From: Limosilactobacillus sp. WILCCON 0051
GTDB taxonomy: Bacteria; Bacillota; Bacilli; Lactobacillales; Lactobacillaceae
Length of the DNA stretch: 64,000 nucleotides
Assembly: GCF_039955095.1 (NCBI RefSeq)
Contig: NZ_CP154878.1
Span: 1,798,001 to 1,862,000 of the forward strand
Direction of reading: 5' to 3'
Part shown: one piece after another, positions 34,436 through 41,767 of the stretch
Numbering within the stretch: the first letter of the stretch is position 1
Layout: the number at the start of each line of letters is the position of its first letter
Notes under the pieces: model-generated
What the model saw: only the letters and a program-made list of their open reading frames with translations
Database searches by the model: none
Told to the model about the DNA's origin: nothing
Program-made: the position numbers and the translations under genes

Positions 34436-34936
34436 TCACAGCGTCATGAGCTTGGCTATAACGTCCACGTCATGGATCGGCTCAGCACCAGCTATCAACT
34501 GGTTGTCTTTGCCAGTGCCATAGTGCCGTTGCTCCCAAGCTGTCTTGAGTCTATGGCAGTCCCGGCAGATGGTTGCCAGGTTGTCAGTGTCTGCCTGCAG
34601 CTTGCTGTCAAACTCGATTGGTATGACGTGGTCAACGGTCTTGGAGTTTGGCTTGCCACAGTACTGGCAGACATAGTGGTCCCGTTCGAGTACTTGCTTG
34701 CGCAGTGACTGCCATTGTCTCGACTTGTAGAAGTGGTACTGCGCCGACTTGGTATCATCGCGATACCTTGTGACGTTGTTGTACTTGCGTTGGTACTCAG
34801 TGCCGTGTGATCGTGCCCACTTCTGACGGCTGGCTAGGTACTCAGCCTCATGCTCGTAGTGTTGCTTGCAGTAGTGATCAGGTAGCTGGCACATGGTATG
34901 ACATCCCGGATATCTGCATCGTCTAACCCTTGGCAT
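34436..34936 (-). CDS. HNH endonuclease of the packaging module
   Basis: 166 residues. An N-terminal zinc cluster (CRYPGCHTMC, then HYCKQHY) is followed by the HNH core: VCQYCGKPNSKTVDHVIPIEFD, DNLATICRDCHRLK. HNH proteins next to P27 terminase help the terminase cut cos DNA. The ATG at 34936 follows AAAGGAGG; a 49-codon extension upstream overlaps another reading frame and is rejected. Confidence 0.88.
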   Translation of the reverse strand: MPRVRRCRYPGCHTMCQLPDHYCKQHYEHEAEYLASRQKWARSHGTEYQRKYNNVTRYRDDTKSAQYHFYKSRQWQSLRKQVLERDHYVCQYCGKPNSKTVDHVIPIEFDSKLQADTDNLATICRDCHRLKTAWEQRHYGTGKDNQLIAGAEPIHDVDVIAKLMTL

Positions 34937-35100
34937 TGTGGCCACCTCCTTTCCTAGTATGTAGAACTGGTGGCTTGATCGTGTATTCAGCCGGTTTGTC
35001 TTTAACTCGTTCTGGATGCTGCTTGTGATAGATCTTATCAGCAAGCACGAGCAGCTTATGCTCTTCACGAGCAGGCTCCCCAATCCTTGTACGCTCTCAT
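34923..35100 (-). pseudogene. Small phage gene broken by a frameshift
   Basis: An ATG at 35100 behind GGTTGAGGTGGTGAC opens MRAYKDWG and then hits a stop after 11 codons. One base out of phase a protein-like frame runs to TAG 34923: GEPAREEHKLLVLADKIYHK through KPPVLHTRKGGG. Removing one G from the GGGG run near 35077 would join them into a ~58-residue protein. Either a mutation or a sequencing error. Confidence 0.5.
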
Positions 35101-35123
35101 GTTGTCACCACCTCAACCAAAAT

Positions 35124-35147
35124 AAAAAGCCCAGCCAAAGCTGAGCT
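35124..35147 (-). terminator. Intrinsic terminator after the tRNA-like array
   Basis: AGCTCAGC-TTTG-GCTGGGCT followed by TTTTTATTTT on the minus strand; perfect eight-pair stem. It ends the transcript of the tRNA-like array before the HNH gene. Confidence 0.82.
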
Positions 35148-35203
35148 AATGCAAGCATATTATTTGAAATGACGCACTTGCACACCGCTGACCACTAGCG
35201 GAA

Positions 35204-35265
35204 TGACGGCTCACGGAGTCGAACCGTGACATCCCCACCTGAAGTATAGGGATGACCATACCGTC
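35204..35265 (-). other. tRNA-like element lacking a normal D arm
   Basis: A seven-base end GACGGTA pairs with six of seven bases of AGCCGTC. A perfect T arm CACGG-TTCGACT-CCGTG is present. The 30 bases between hold CATCCC/GGGATG around a 13-base loop instead of D plus anticodon arms. Total 62 bases, short of a normal tRNA. No anticodon can be read with confidence. Confidence 0.45.
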
Positions 35266-35318
35266 TGCCTTTCTGAGCCTAAATCGAAAGACAAGAGAGT
35301 GAATTGCGCTACTCTCAA

Positions 35319-35374
35319 CGCAGATACCCGGAATCGAACCGAGATCAGAAGCTCTGCCATTGAGCTATATCTGC
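35319..35374 (-). other. tRNA-like element lacking the anticodon arm
   Basis: A perfect acceptor stem GCAGATA/TATCTGC, a canonical D arm GCTC-AATGGCA-GAGC and a T arm CTCGG-TTCGATT-CCGGG are separated by only TTCTGAT. The loop and 3' half of the anticodon arm are missing; total 56 bases. It looks like a tRNA with a central deletion. Confidence 0.6.
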
Positions 35375-35429
35375 TGCCAATATGCGATTGATATGCAATC
35401 ATACTTTTTGGCTATGCCATTTCTGGCAA

Positions 35430-35520
35430 CGGAAGCAGCAGGATTCGAACCTGCGTAAGTCCTTTTAAAGACTTTACCAGTTCAGCAAACTGGCGCTTTA
35501 AGCCACTCAGCCATACTTCC
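35430..35520 (-). tRNA. tRNA-Ser (anticodon GCT)
   Basis: A complete class II tRNA: acceptor GGAAGTA/TGCTTCC, D arm, anticodon stem CCAGT/ACTGG with loop TTGCTGA (anticodon GCT, reading AGC/AGT), a long variable arm AAGTC...GACTT, T arm GCAGG-TTCGAAT-CCTGC and discriminator G. No encoded CCA. It is the only canonical member of the prophage array. Confidence 0.93.
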
Positions 35521-35666
35521 ACGCTGTCGAGAACCAGCTCCCGTCAGTTCGGTCTTAAGCTGACCATCTAAACACGTTGCCACGCTGTCGGGAATTGGCC
35601 TCGATACGTTGTCCTGGCAGGTATAAGTCGTTGATAAGCAAATGTTAGAAATTAAAGCCAGGAAAT

Positions 35667-35740
35667 GGATAGGTAAGGGACTCGCACCCTTTTTGCGCTG
35701 AGACACGATGGTTAAAACTCAGTGCCCGCCTGGGACCTTC
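35667..35740 (-). other. Partial tRNA-like element
   Basis: A T arm AAGGG-TGCGAGT-CCCTT followed by ACCTATCC lies downstream of a stem CTGAG/CTCAG enclosing TTTTAACCATCGTGT. No 5' acceptor strand matching ACCTATC is found, so the element is incomplete or decayed. Confidence 0.35.
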
Positions 35741-35792
35741 CAGCCGGTATTGGCAGAACACCGACAATGTGCTGCTGTGTGTCAGCACAATA

Positions 35793-35845
35793 CCGCATGA
35801 CGGAGTCGAACCGTCTAGCTAGGTGGAATAGCTAACCGTTTGCGG
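35793..35845 (-). other. D-armless tRNA-like element with CCA anticodon
   Basis: Ends CCGCA/TGCGG pair, a perfect T arm GACGG-TTCGACT-CCGTC is present, and TAGCTA-TTCCACC-TAGCTA forms a perfect hairpin with a seven-base loop that would carry anticodon CCA (Trp). There is no D arm; total 53 bases. Confidence 0.5.
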
Positions 35846-35917
35846 TGCCAAAATTTATGGAGTTAATGTTTGGGATCCAAAATACAAATTAAGTAAGGGT
35901 TCCCGCCTTGACGGGAA

Positions 35918-35945
35918 AGCATCGCGTGGGAGTCGAACCCACTAA
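35918..35945 (-). other. Isolated tRNA T-arm-like hairpin
   Basis: GTGGG-TTCGACT-CCCAC followed by GCGATGC, the 3' half of a tRNA. No matching 5' acceptor strand is nearby. From here to 36206 there is no gene; the stretch holds hairpins (36060-36078, 36091-36106) and loose TTCGAAT or TTCGCGA loops. Confidence 0.4.
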
Positions 35946-36206
35946 ACAGCCACATTTAAAACGATAATTAAGCCTAACCAAATCATCTAATCAGAAAGAA
36001 GGTACTGGTACTGTAATCATGTAGATCGCGAACCATGAACATTGATTTTATTTAAGGATACCGGCTGCCTTGCCCGGTCGATGCATAACCAGACGCCGAA
36101 ACGTCTGTACTGTGATTCGAAGAAAACCAGTTCAGAAAATAGTCACCCATGTGATATTTCTATCACGATATCATTATATGGCGTAAACGCTACACCAATT
36201 CTCTTA

Positions 36207-36755
36207 TCATTCTCCGATTTTTTTAACGAGGTAAACGTAATCATTGCGGTCGAATGAATATCTGGTTTCGAATCCTTCAAACCGTTCGGCAAACTCGCAG
36301 AGCGCGGTTCGCTTGATGTTTTGATATTGCGATGGCGAGTAGCTGAGCTTGTCAGCCATCTGCCAGTCTTTCAGCCCCTCAAGGTAGACCGCCGAGATAA
36401 TCTGATACGTCAGCGGTTCGCAGTTTTCCAACGTATCTTTGATGCACCGGCACATCCGGCTTGCTTCCATACCGTTGATGATTTTATCTTCGGCATGGTT
36501 GCCGCCAGATGATCCGCCGCCTGCTAAGTTGAGAGTCGGTGACTTTAACTGGTTGCGGTGCATCCCCGCCTTGTAAAGATACTTATTGATTCCTTTTGAT
36601 AAAAACTTTCGTGCGTTCTTGGCAGTCTCGTTGTAATCGATCCCCAAGCTTAGATCAGTCTGCACCACAACATCACACTCCCCTGTCTGGTATACTGGTG
36701 ATGTCGATAAATTGGAGAGTCGTGTCATTGTGATGCGGCTTTTTTTAGTTTCCAT
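36207..36755 (-). CDS. ArpU-family phage late transcription regulator
   Basis: 182 residues. N-terminal DYNETAKNARKFLSKGINKYLYKAG and C-terminal HTH-like ILSAVYLEG-type segment (ISAVYLEGLKDWQMADKLSYSPSQYQNIKRTALCEFAERF) are typical of ArpU/RinA-like regulators, which switch on the late (packaging, head, tail) genes. It sits at the end of the early genes, just before the tRNA array and HNH. ATG 36755 follows AGGTG; the frame continues upstream without a ribosome site. Confidence 0.82.
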   Translation of the reverse strand: METKKSRITMTRLSNLSTSPVYQTGECDVVVQTDLSLGIDYNETAKNARKFLSKGINKYLYKAGMHRNQLKSPTLNLAGGGSSGGNHAEDKIINGMEASRMCRCIKDTLENCEPLTYQIISAVYLEGLKDWQMADKLSYSPSQYQNIKRTALCEFAERFEGFETRYSFDRNDYVYLVKKIGE

Positions 36756-36766
36756 ACGCTGCACAC

Positions 36767-36907
36767 CTACAGAAACCAAAGGCTCAGGAAGAAAAAGAAG
36801 AACCTGTACGCTTGACTGTTGGTCGTCATGATTGCCGTTACCGTAATCGTCGCAACGGCAGCATATTTTGCCGTTTTGGCAAGTGCACTCCAAGCTTTGC
36901 TGTTCAT
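36767..36907 (-). CDS. Small phage membrane protein, unknown
   Basis: 46 residues with TM-like segments KYAAVATITVTAIM and FFFFFLSLWFL. GGTGAAGGA precedes the ATG at 36907. Located between two other small ORFs in the same operon. No family recognised. Confidence 0.6.
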   Translation of the reverse strand: MNSKAWSALAKTAKYAAVATITVTAIMTTNSQAYRFFFFFLSLWFL

Positions 36908-36911
36908 TCCT

Positions 36912-37001
36912 TCACCCCCAGATATGCGCCAGTAAAATCACTACAAAAATCCAGAAAATCAAGCATGCACCTAATATCATGCCTAATCCGTTAAATCTCA
37001 T
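36912..37001 (-). CDS. Tiny phage membrane peptide, unknown
   Basis: 29 residues, nearly all one TM helix (GMILGACLIFWIFVVILLAHIW). Its start lies inside the last codons of the upstream gene and its end is four bases before the next ATG. Such peptides are common in phage operons but too short to be certain. Confidence 0.45.
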   Translation of the reverse strand: MRFNGLGMILGACLIFWIFVVILLAHIWG

Positions 37002-37575
37002 ACTTATCCTCATCCTTTGCGTCAAATACTAGATATCTGCTCCGATAAAGCCTGGTAGTTTTGCGTTTACCAGCATTGCTGATTAACGCTGCCGTTGCTC
37101 CGTCACGCCAGCCAAACTTGCGATCGCATAAGATACGCTTTTTGAATTCGTATCGTTGGCAGGTCTTCATGTCAATGCAGATAGTCGTAACTTCGGCAGA
37201 TTCTAATTCTTTATCTTTATGCTGTTCCCTTAGTTGCCGGTTCAAATCTGCCAAATCAGGGTTTCCCCAAAGATGGCGGTCATACGTCATCTTGCTGACC
37301 TTGGCATGGCGCAGTACCCACTCACGGTTCTCACCGTTATCAAGTGCAGCCTTCTGTGCCTTGATGATCCGCTCATCAGTTTTCTTCCACTCTGGTGTTC
37401 GGTTGTCTCTTGGCAGTTGACCGATTTCTCGCAGTCCAATCAACTGACGTTTGAATTCGTGATATCTCACCCTGTCGTCAATCTTGACGTGCAAATCGAG
37501 ATAATCGCAATTTTTCAGGTCCTGCTTATATCGTTTCTCGAAGTAGTCGAGATTTTCGATAAATCTGCTCACCAT
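36991..37575 (-). CDS. Phage protein of the early operon, possible DNA-binding
   Basis: 194 residues, basic and helical. A segment at ~85-110 (NREWVLRHAKVSKMTYDRHLWGNPDL) resembles a helix-turn-helix. No domain I can name. ATG 37575 follows AAAGGA by five bases, and the stop of the previous gene is two bases upstream. Confidence 0.7.
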   Translation of the reverse strand: MVSRFIENLDYFEKRYKQDLKNCDYLDLHVKIDDRVRYHEFKRQLIGLREIGQLPRDNRTPEWKKTDERIIKAQKAALDNGENREWVLRHAKVSKMTYDRHLWGNPDLADLNRQLREQHKDKELESAEVTTICIDMKTCQRYEFKKRILCDRKFGWRDGATAALISNAGKRKTTRLYRSRYLVFDAKDEDKYEI

Positions 37576-37577
37576 TT

Positions 37578-37985
37578 TCATCCTTTCTGTTCCAGTATCG
37601 TTTCCAAATCTGCTCGTGCTTCCACAATCACATCGTCTTCGCTCTCGCCATATAGTATCTGAGCTACTGCATCCCGTACCACGCACATTGCCTGGTCGAC
37701 CGTTAATCCATCAACGGTTGGGTTGCTGCGTGATTTCTGCTCAAACTTAATGTCAGCTAAGCTTGCTCCCTCATAAGTATTCGTGTACGAGACAAGCATC
37801 GCCTTGTAGTATGGCGTGTTATCGCCTCTCTTGTGATACGGGTTTTTAAAGAGCACCAGCCGATATGGTTCGCCGATATCCGGCACGTCAAAATGCTCGC
37901 TAACAAAGTAAGCTTTGCCGGACTGATCAGCATGCTTCCAGATACCAATGTCTTCTAGCTGTCCAAGTTTGACACTCTTAACCAT
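37578..37985 (-). CDS. Phage protein, unknown
   Basis: 135 residues, mixed alpha/beta: HFDVPDIGEPYRLVLFKNPYHKRGD, then a Glu/Asp-rich C-terminal helix (DAVAQILYGESEDDVIVEARADLETILEQ). ATG 37985 eight bases after GGAGG, overlapping the end of the DUF1064 gene. No function suggested by sequence. Confidence 0.68.
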   Translation of the reverse strand: MVKSVKLGQLEDIGIWKHADQSGKAYFVSEHFDVPDIGEPYRLVLFKNPYHKRGDNTPYYKAMLVSYTNTYEGASLADIKFEQKSRSNPTVDGLTVDQAMCVVRDAVAQILYGESEDDVIVEARADLETILEQKG

Positions 37986-38475
37986 TTGCAATTCCTCCTA
38001 ATAAATCTTCGACGCTGTAATCAAGGGATGTCTTGATATCGTAGTAGTCCTTAACGACATCCCCATTCTTCTTAAGTCTTTGATGCATCGGCTGTACCTT
38101 GGTCGTAGTGCCTAAAATTCTGGTTTTGAAGTATGACCGATATGGCGTCACTACTTCGACCGGAATGCCATACTTGCGCCAGAACAGCTTAAATCTGAGC
38201 TGTGCGCTTGGATCAGCACCTTTGTAGTCTACTGATGTCTTAACATCGTAAACGTGCTCTATGGACTTGTCTGGGCCATATACAACGAAGTCTGGATGAT
38301 AGTAGATTGCCCCGACTCGCACCATACCGGCGTCAAAGATAGGCAGCAGCTCGTACTGGGGATGCACTGCATACTCTTTGCCACTGTTCTTGATGTAGGC
38401 GGCGTAGAATGATGCTTCTTTCACAGAATCGAACGTATAGCCGTCCAGTTTTACTTTTCTGCCGTAGTGTTTCAT
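37978..38475 (-). CDS. DUF1064-family nuclease-like protein
   Basis: 165 residues. Starts YGRKVKLDGYTFDSVKEASFY, then YHPDFVVYG and VYDVKT, which keep the Glu, Asp and D-x-K spacing of endonuclease-fold proteins; DUF1064 is linked to Holliday junction resolvases (established for the family). Likely acts in phage recombination or DNA processing. Two adjacent ATGs (38478 and 38475) are both possible starts. Confidence 0.8.
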   Translation of the reverse strand: MKHYGRKVKLDGYTFDSVKEASFYAAYIKNSGKEYAVHPQYELLPIFDAGMVRVGAIYYHPDFVVYGPDKSIEHVYDVKTSVDYKGADPSAQLRFKLFWRKYGIPVEVVTPYRSYFKTRILGTTTKVQPMHQRLKKNGDVVKDYYDIKTSLDYSVEDLLGGIANG

Positions 38476-38744
38476 CATTTCACCGCCTTTGGTTCTTCGC
38501 ATACCGAAATAATCATCTTCGGGTCGATAGCCACCATACCAGTTGTTGGCGTATCGCTGTCAAGACCATAGATTGCCCGGAAACGGAACATGATTCCTTT
38601 GTTCTTGCAATGGTTGATAAGGCTGATTACTTCGCTAAACACGTCATGCAGATGATACGTGTACGGCATAACATCCCCATCGGTTACGGTCAGTGTCAGA
38701 TCTACTTCTTCACGCGGTTTAGTGATTAGCTGATTTGCCGGCAT
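38475..38744 (-). CDS. Phage protein, unknown
   Basis: 89 residues: LTLTVTDGDVMPYTYHLHDVFSEVISLINHCKNKGI, ending in MIISVCEEPKAVK. AAAAGGAG ribosome site and coupling to the DUF1064 gene through ATGA. No recognised domain. Confidence 0.68.
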   Translation of the reverse strand: MPANQLITKPREEVDLTLTVTDGDVMPYTYHLHDVFSEVISLINHCKNKGIMFRFRAIYGLDSDTPTTGMVAIDPKMIISVCEEPKAVK

Positions 38745-38763
38745 TACGCTTCTCCTTTTGGTT

Positions 38764-38949
38764 TTAATATTCTTTGTAGATAACCAGTGCGTCTCGAACT
38801 ACGCAGCAGCTGTCGATATCGTCGACCATATTTGATTGCAGTTTGACATCCACGATGATGTAGTCGGGATGCTTGGCAATCCACTTATTGATTTGCTCGT
38901 CAATGCTGGGATCGTCAAAGCCTTCCATAAAAATTTTTGTTTTGATCAT
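38764..38949 (-). CDS. Cse60-like small protein
   Basis: 61 residues: MIKTKIFMEGFDDPSIDEQINKW, then YIIVDVKLQ and ALVIYKEY. This pattern matches small Cse60/DUF2758-type proteins common in Firmicutes phages (from memory). Function unknown. Confidence 0.65.
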   Translation of the reverse strand: MIKTKIFMEGFDDPSIDEQINKWIAKHPDYIIVDVKLQSNMVDDIDSCCVVRDALVIYKEY

Positions 38950-38961
38950 GTTCGTCCTCTT

Positions 38962-39135
38962 TTAGCCAAAAATTTCAAGTATCAGATAACAGGCAGCTGT
39001 TATAGTTCCGCTGACAAGGCTGATCTGAATGCCTAACATCCAGTCACCCCAGATCGCATACACTCGTCCACCAATCATGATCAAGCCACTGATGATTCCT
39101 GTGATCCATAAGATAGATTTCGAGATAGATTTCAC
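38962..39135 (-). CDS. Small two-helix membrane protein
   Basis: 57 residues with TM helices SILWITGIISGLIMIGGRVYAIW and GIQISLVSGTITAACYLILEIF. The GTG at 39135 is chosen because it overlaps the upstream TGA as GTGA and follows GAGG by five bases; an ATG five codons earlier has no ribosome site. Unknown role. Confidence 0.62.
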   Translation of the reverse strand: MKSISKSILWITGIISGLIMIGGRVYAIWGDWMLGIQISLVSGTITAACYLILEIFG

Positions 39136-39356
39136 TTTCGCCTCATCCAATCAAATAGCTCGTTTAATTCCTTCGCAAGCTCCGGGTTCTGTTTCTCGCG
39201 CTTGTGCCATTCGTAGGCCGACTCAGCACATACAGCTTGCAACAAGTTAACGCCACGAGTCTTGCGATGGTTGTTTAAATGCATCCCCGGCCGATGGTGA
39301 TATTTCTTTTCATACTCAACCAGGCCTTTGTGCTTTCGTGCTCGTCTAGTGCTCAT
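39132..39356 (-). CDS. Small basic phage protein, unknown
   Basis: 74 residues: STRRARKHKGLVEYEKKYHHR, then AYEWHKREKQNPELAKELNELFDWMRRK. Its N-terminus (MS-x-R-RARKH) echoes that of the next upstream gene (MSSKRAKRHQ), hinting at a shared origin. Coupled to it by ATGA. Confidence 0.65.
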   Translation of the reverse strand: MSTRRARKHKGLVEYEKKYHHRPGMHLNNHRKTRGVNLLQAVCAESAYEWHKREKQNPELAKELNELFDWMRRK

Positions 39357-39637
39357 TTAATCGTCCCCATTCCTTTAAGTTTTCCTGCCGGCTCTAACAT
39401 CCAAACCGTAAATCTGATCATCTCAGTTTTATGCTGCTTGTAGCTTCCAGCATATGGATGTTCTCGGCGCCAAACACGCGAAAACTCACTCTGCAAGTTA
39501 TGGCATCGTAGCTTTGGCGTTCTAAACGGCATAAGCGCGACATCATGGATTTTCCTGCCAGCTCGCTTGTTATTAGCACGGCTGCCATTACTAACACGCA
39601 CTATCAGTTGATGGCGCTTTGCTCGCTTACTACTCAT
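39353..39637 (-). CDS. Small basic phage protein, unknown
   Basis: 94 residues, strongly basic: SSKRAKRHQLIVRVSNGSRANNKRAGRK, LRCHNLQSEFSRVWRREHP. TAGGAGG ribosome site. Possibly nucleic-acid binding from charge alone. Confidence 0.65.
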   Translation of the reverse strand: MSSKRAKRHQLIVRVSNGSRANNKRAGRKIHDVALMPFRTPKLRCHNLQSEFSRVWRREHPYAGSYKQHKTEMIRFTVWMLEPAGKLKGMGTIK

Positions 39638-39648
39638 CGTTTGTCCTC

Positions 39649-39852
39649 CTAGTCAATAATCGTTGGTTGTCGAAATGAATCGATGTCGATTTTCTCAGCA
39701 TCAAAATCTGTAATTTGATAAGTGATGCCCGTCTGCCGCCAATGCCGATTAAGATTATCAACAATTAGACCAGCCGCTTGTTTTTCACTTGCAGCAGCCA
39801 CTAGCCAATTACCGATATGCCAGCGAGAAAAAGTTACTCGGTATAAATTCAT
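39649..39852 (-). CDS. Small phage protein, unknown
   Basis: 67 residues: NLYRVTFSRWHIGNWLVAAASEKQAAGLIVDNLN, then an acidic C-terminal part ending QPTIID. Predicted beta-alpha-beta arrangement as in small phage hypothetical proteins. AGGAG ribosome site. Confidence 0.62.
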   Translation of the reverse strand: MNLYRVTFSRWHIGNWLVAAASEKQAAGLIVDNLNRHWRQTGITYQITDFDAEKIDIDSFRQPTIID

Positions 39853-39863
39853 AACTCGCGCTC

Positions 39864-40013
39864 CTAAAAAATCTTTAACAATACCGCCACTATCAACAAT
39901 GCCACTAATAAATCAATATGAAATGCTGAGCTGATTAAAATCGCTGTCATAAAAGCCGAAGCTACAACGGCTATGGCCCACAAAACAGTGATCAAGTCAT
40001 ATAGAATTTTCAT
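39864..40013 (-). CDS. Small membrane protein, unknown
   Basis: 49 residues, two hydrophobic helices (LITVLWAIAVVASAFMTAILI and IDLLVALLIVAVLLKIF). GGAGGAACA before the ATG at 40013. It overlaps the preceding stop by four bases. Confidence 0.62.
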   Translation of the reverse strand: MKILYDLITVLWAIAVVASAFMTAILISSAFHIDLLVALLIVAVLLKIF

Positions 40014-40462
40014 TGTTCCTCCGAGTCGTTTTTCTGCATCTCATCTAGCAGCTCTTTATCCATGCCGTCATCGCGTTCTGGCTCTTCCGCCACATAGTAG
40101 AAGCCTTTCTCGTCAGGAACACCATACTCGCCGGCAGCTGCTGAAACGTGAATTTTCTCGTGGCAAACACGACAGCGGATGTGCTTGTATCCATATGGAA
40201 TCTCTCGCGTGTATGATTCGCCACAGAATGGACACATTACTTTTGCCTTCACTGGTTCGCGCCATCCTGGAACGTCAGCGTAGTTGATGCGGCGTTCTTG
40301 CTTTTGATCATCAGGAATGACTGTAAGGCCATGATTTTCTTGCTCATCCCTAGTTAGTACCTTGCTTGCCAATGCCAGAAAGGCAGTTCCTGTTGCCATA
40401 TCAAACTGTTTTGGAGTTTCCAGTTGCAACCGTGTCCCATTGTTTTCGAATGAAAGCTTCAT
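40010..40462 (-). CDS. Zinc-ribbon phage protein
   Basis: 150 residues. CPFCGESY and CRVCHEK form a four-Cys zinc ribbon at ~82-105; the C-terminus is acidic (EEPERDDGMDKELLDEMQ). ATG 40462 follows AAAGGAGA; a longer open frame upstream lies in the next gene. Role unknown. Confidence 0.7.
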   Translation of the reverse strand: MKLSFENNGTRLQLETPKQFDMATGTAFLALASKVLTRDEQENHGLTVIPDDQKQERRINYADVPGWREPVKAKVMCPFCGESYTREIPYGYKHIRCRVCHEKIHVSAAAGEYGVPDEKGFYYVAEEPERDDGMDKELLDEMQKNDSEEQ

Positions 40463-40463
40463 G

Positions 40464-40763
40464 TTAGTCGTTCTCCTTTTTGTTCTTGTCAGCGCCGGCA
40501 TCGATTTCAGCTTTGGTGTAAGTCCACGAATCCACGTGGTCATCAACCGCCACAAGCGTGATGTACTTGGGATTGATCAGCAGCGTTGAGCAATTATTGA
40601 AGCTCGGATCCACTGACATAATCACGTTGTCCGTCTGATACAGCCGGCCGTCCTTAATGCATTCTTGAATTTTGGCACATTCCTTACTTACGTCAGAAGT
40701 CCAGATGGTCCATGTCTGCTCGCCTGCGCCAGGAATCATGGCGTAGATATCAATTCTTGTCAT
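40464..40763 (-). CDS. Phage protein, unknown
   Basis: 99 residues: VDPSFNNCSTLLINPKYITLVAVDDHVDSW, ends in a Lys/Asp-rich tail. AAGGAGA ribosome site. Tight spacing on both sides. No recognised domain. Confidence 0.66.
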   Translation of the reverse strand: MTRIDIYAMIPGAGEQTWTIWTSDVSKECAKIQECIKDGRLYQTDNVIMSVDPSFNNCSTLLINPKYITLVAVDDHVDSWTYTKAEIDAGADKNKKEND

Positions 40764-40774
40764 GTTTGTTCTCC

Positions 40775-41470
40775 TTACTTGAATTCAGTAACCCATTCAG
40801 CAACATCAAATTCTTTTGCCCACAACTCTGTATGCGGCAGTTTGATGATTTCGCTAAAGCGACTAGGATCTGGCGTGTCGTTGCGGATAAACCAGATATC
40901 CTTCGTCTGGCGTGTTAAGGCATCGCATTGAATAACAACGCCGTTCATCCCCCTAATCGCCATGTTGAATAACAAAAACGGTACTGCACGATCACTCATT
41001 TCTTCTGCCTGGTACCAGTAGCGGCGTGGATCATAAGTTAAAACTGATGCCCACTTTGGCAACTGATGATCTCCGTTCTTGCCTTTGAAGTTCAAAGCGT
41101 CATTTCTTCGATTAAAGTCCCAGTGGCTAATTAAAATCCCACCAGTTCCAGCAGTCGGCTCAAAATAAGTGTGCGTCCCGTCATTGTTTGCTTTGCTTAC
41201 ACGAGCAATATTTGTGTTAACCACTCGACTGAGCAATCTTGCGACACTGTCAGGAGTAAAATCCTGTTTCATCTTTTTTCGCTGTGCCTGCTCGTCTTCA
41301 AAGTACTGATGGAACCAGTCAAACGACAAGTCGCTTGAAACATTCAGAAATTTCTGAAAAAGCGTTTCTCGAGATTCTTTGCCAGAGATTAGTTCCATGA
41401 TTTTGTCCGGCGCTTTATAGGCATCATCAATCCCCAGAATTGAATTAACTGTCTCGACATCAAACTGCAT
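40775..41470 (-). CDS. SAM-dependent DNA methyltransferase-like protein
   Basis: 231 residues. QDFTPDSVARLLSRVV and YFEPTAGTGGILI are the motif X and motif I of N6-adenine methyltransferases (HsdM/Eco57I-like). The expected catalytic NPPY/NPPF is not found; in its place the sequence reads FNMAIRGMNGVVIQCDALT and WFIRNDT. It may bind SAM without methylating, or use a diverged motif. Could protect phage DNA or act with a host enzyme. No restriction gene is nearby. Confidence 0.72.
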   Translation of the reverse strand: MQFDVETVNSILGIDDAYKAPDKIMELISGKESRETLFQKFLNVSSDLSFDWFHQYFEDEQAQRKKMKQDFTPDSVARLLSRVVNTNIARVSKANNDGTHTYFEPTAGTGGILISHWDFNRRNDALNFKGKNGDHQLPKWASVLTYDPRRYWYQAEEMSDRAVPFLLFNMAIRGMNGVVIQCDALTRQTKDIWFIRNDTPDPSRFSEIIKLPHTELWAKEFDVAEWVTEFK

Positions 41471-41473
41471 CTG

Positions 41474-41767
41474 CTATCGTCTCCATTTCACGTAGTCAAC
41501 ATAGTCCAGGATCATTTGATATTGGAAGTCGCTCATCATCGAGCATTGTTTTGTGATTCGGTCTAAGAAATCGCCAAAGCCATCAACGGTAATAACTGGC
41601 TGATATGTCTTCTGATTTACCTTCTGATGCACGAATTCTCTAAATTCATCACGCAATTGATCCTCATTGGTCTCGCTGACTGTCCATCTACCTTTTTCGT
41701 CAAACAGCTTTCCTGATACAAATTTCCGTTTCGGCTGCTTATGCCGGCCATTAATCTCTGCTGTCAT
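41474..41767 (-). CDS. Phage protein, unknown
   Basis: 97 residues: FVSGKLFDEKGRWTVSETNEDQL, then VDGFGDFLDRITKQCSMMSDFQYQMILDYVDYVKW. Start overlaps the recombinase stop as ATGA, ends three bases before the methyltransferase-like gene. Possibly a partner of one of them. Confidence 0.64.
   Translation of the reverse strand: MTAEINGRHKQPKRKFVSGKLFDEKGRWTVSETNEDQLRDEFREFVHQKVNQKTYQPVITVDGFGDFLDRITKQCSMMSDFQYQMILDYVDYVKWRR

Noticed and set aside
35521-35640. Further tRNAs around the repeated CCACGCTGTCG sequence
   Set aside because: Two copies of CCACGCTGTCG and weak T-arm-like hairpins exist, but no acceptor stem can be built.
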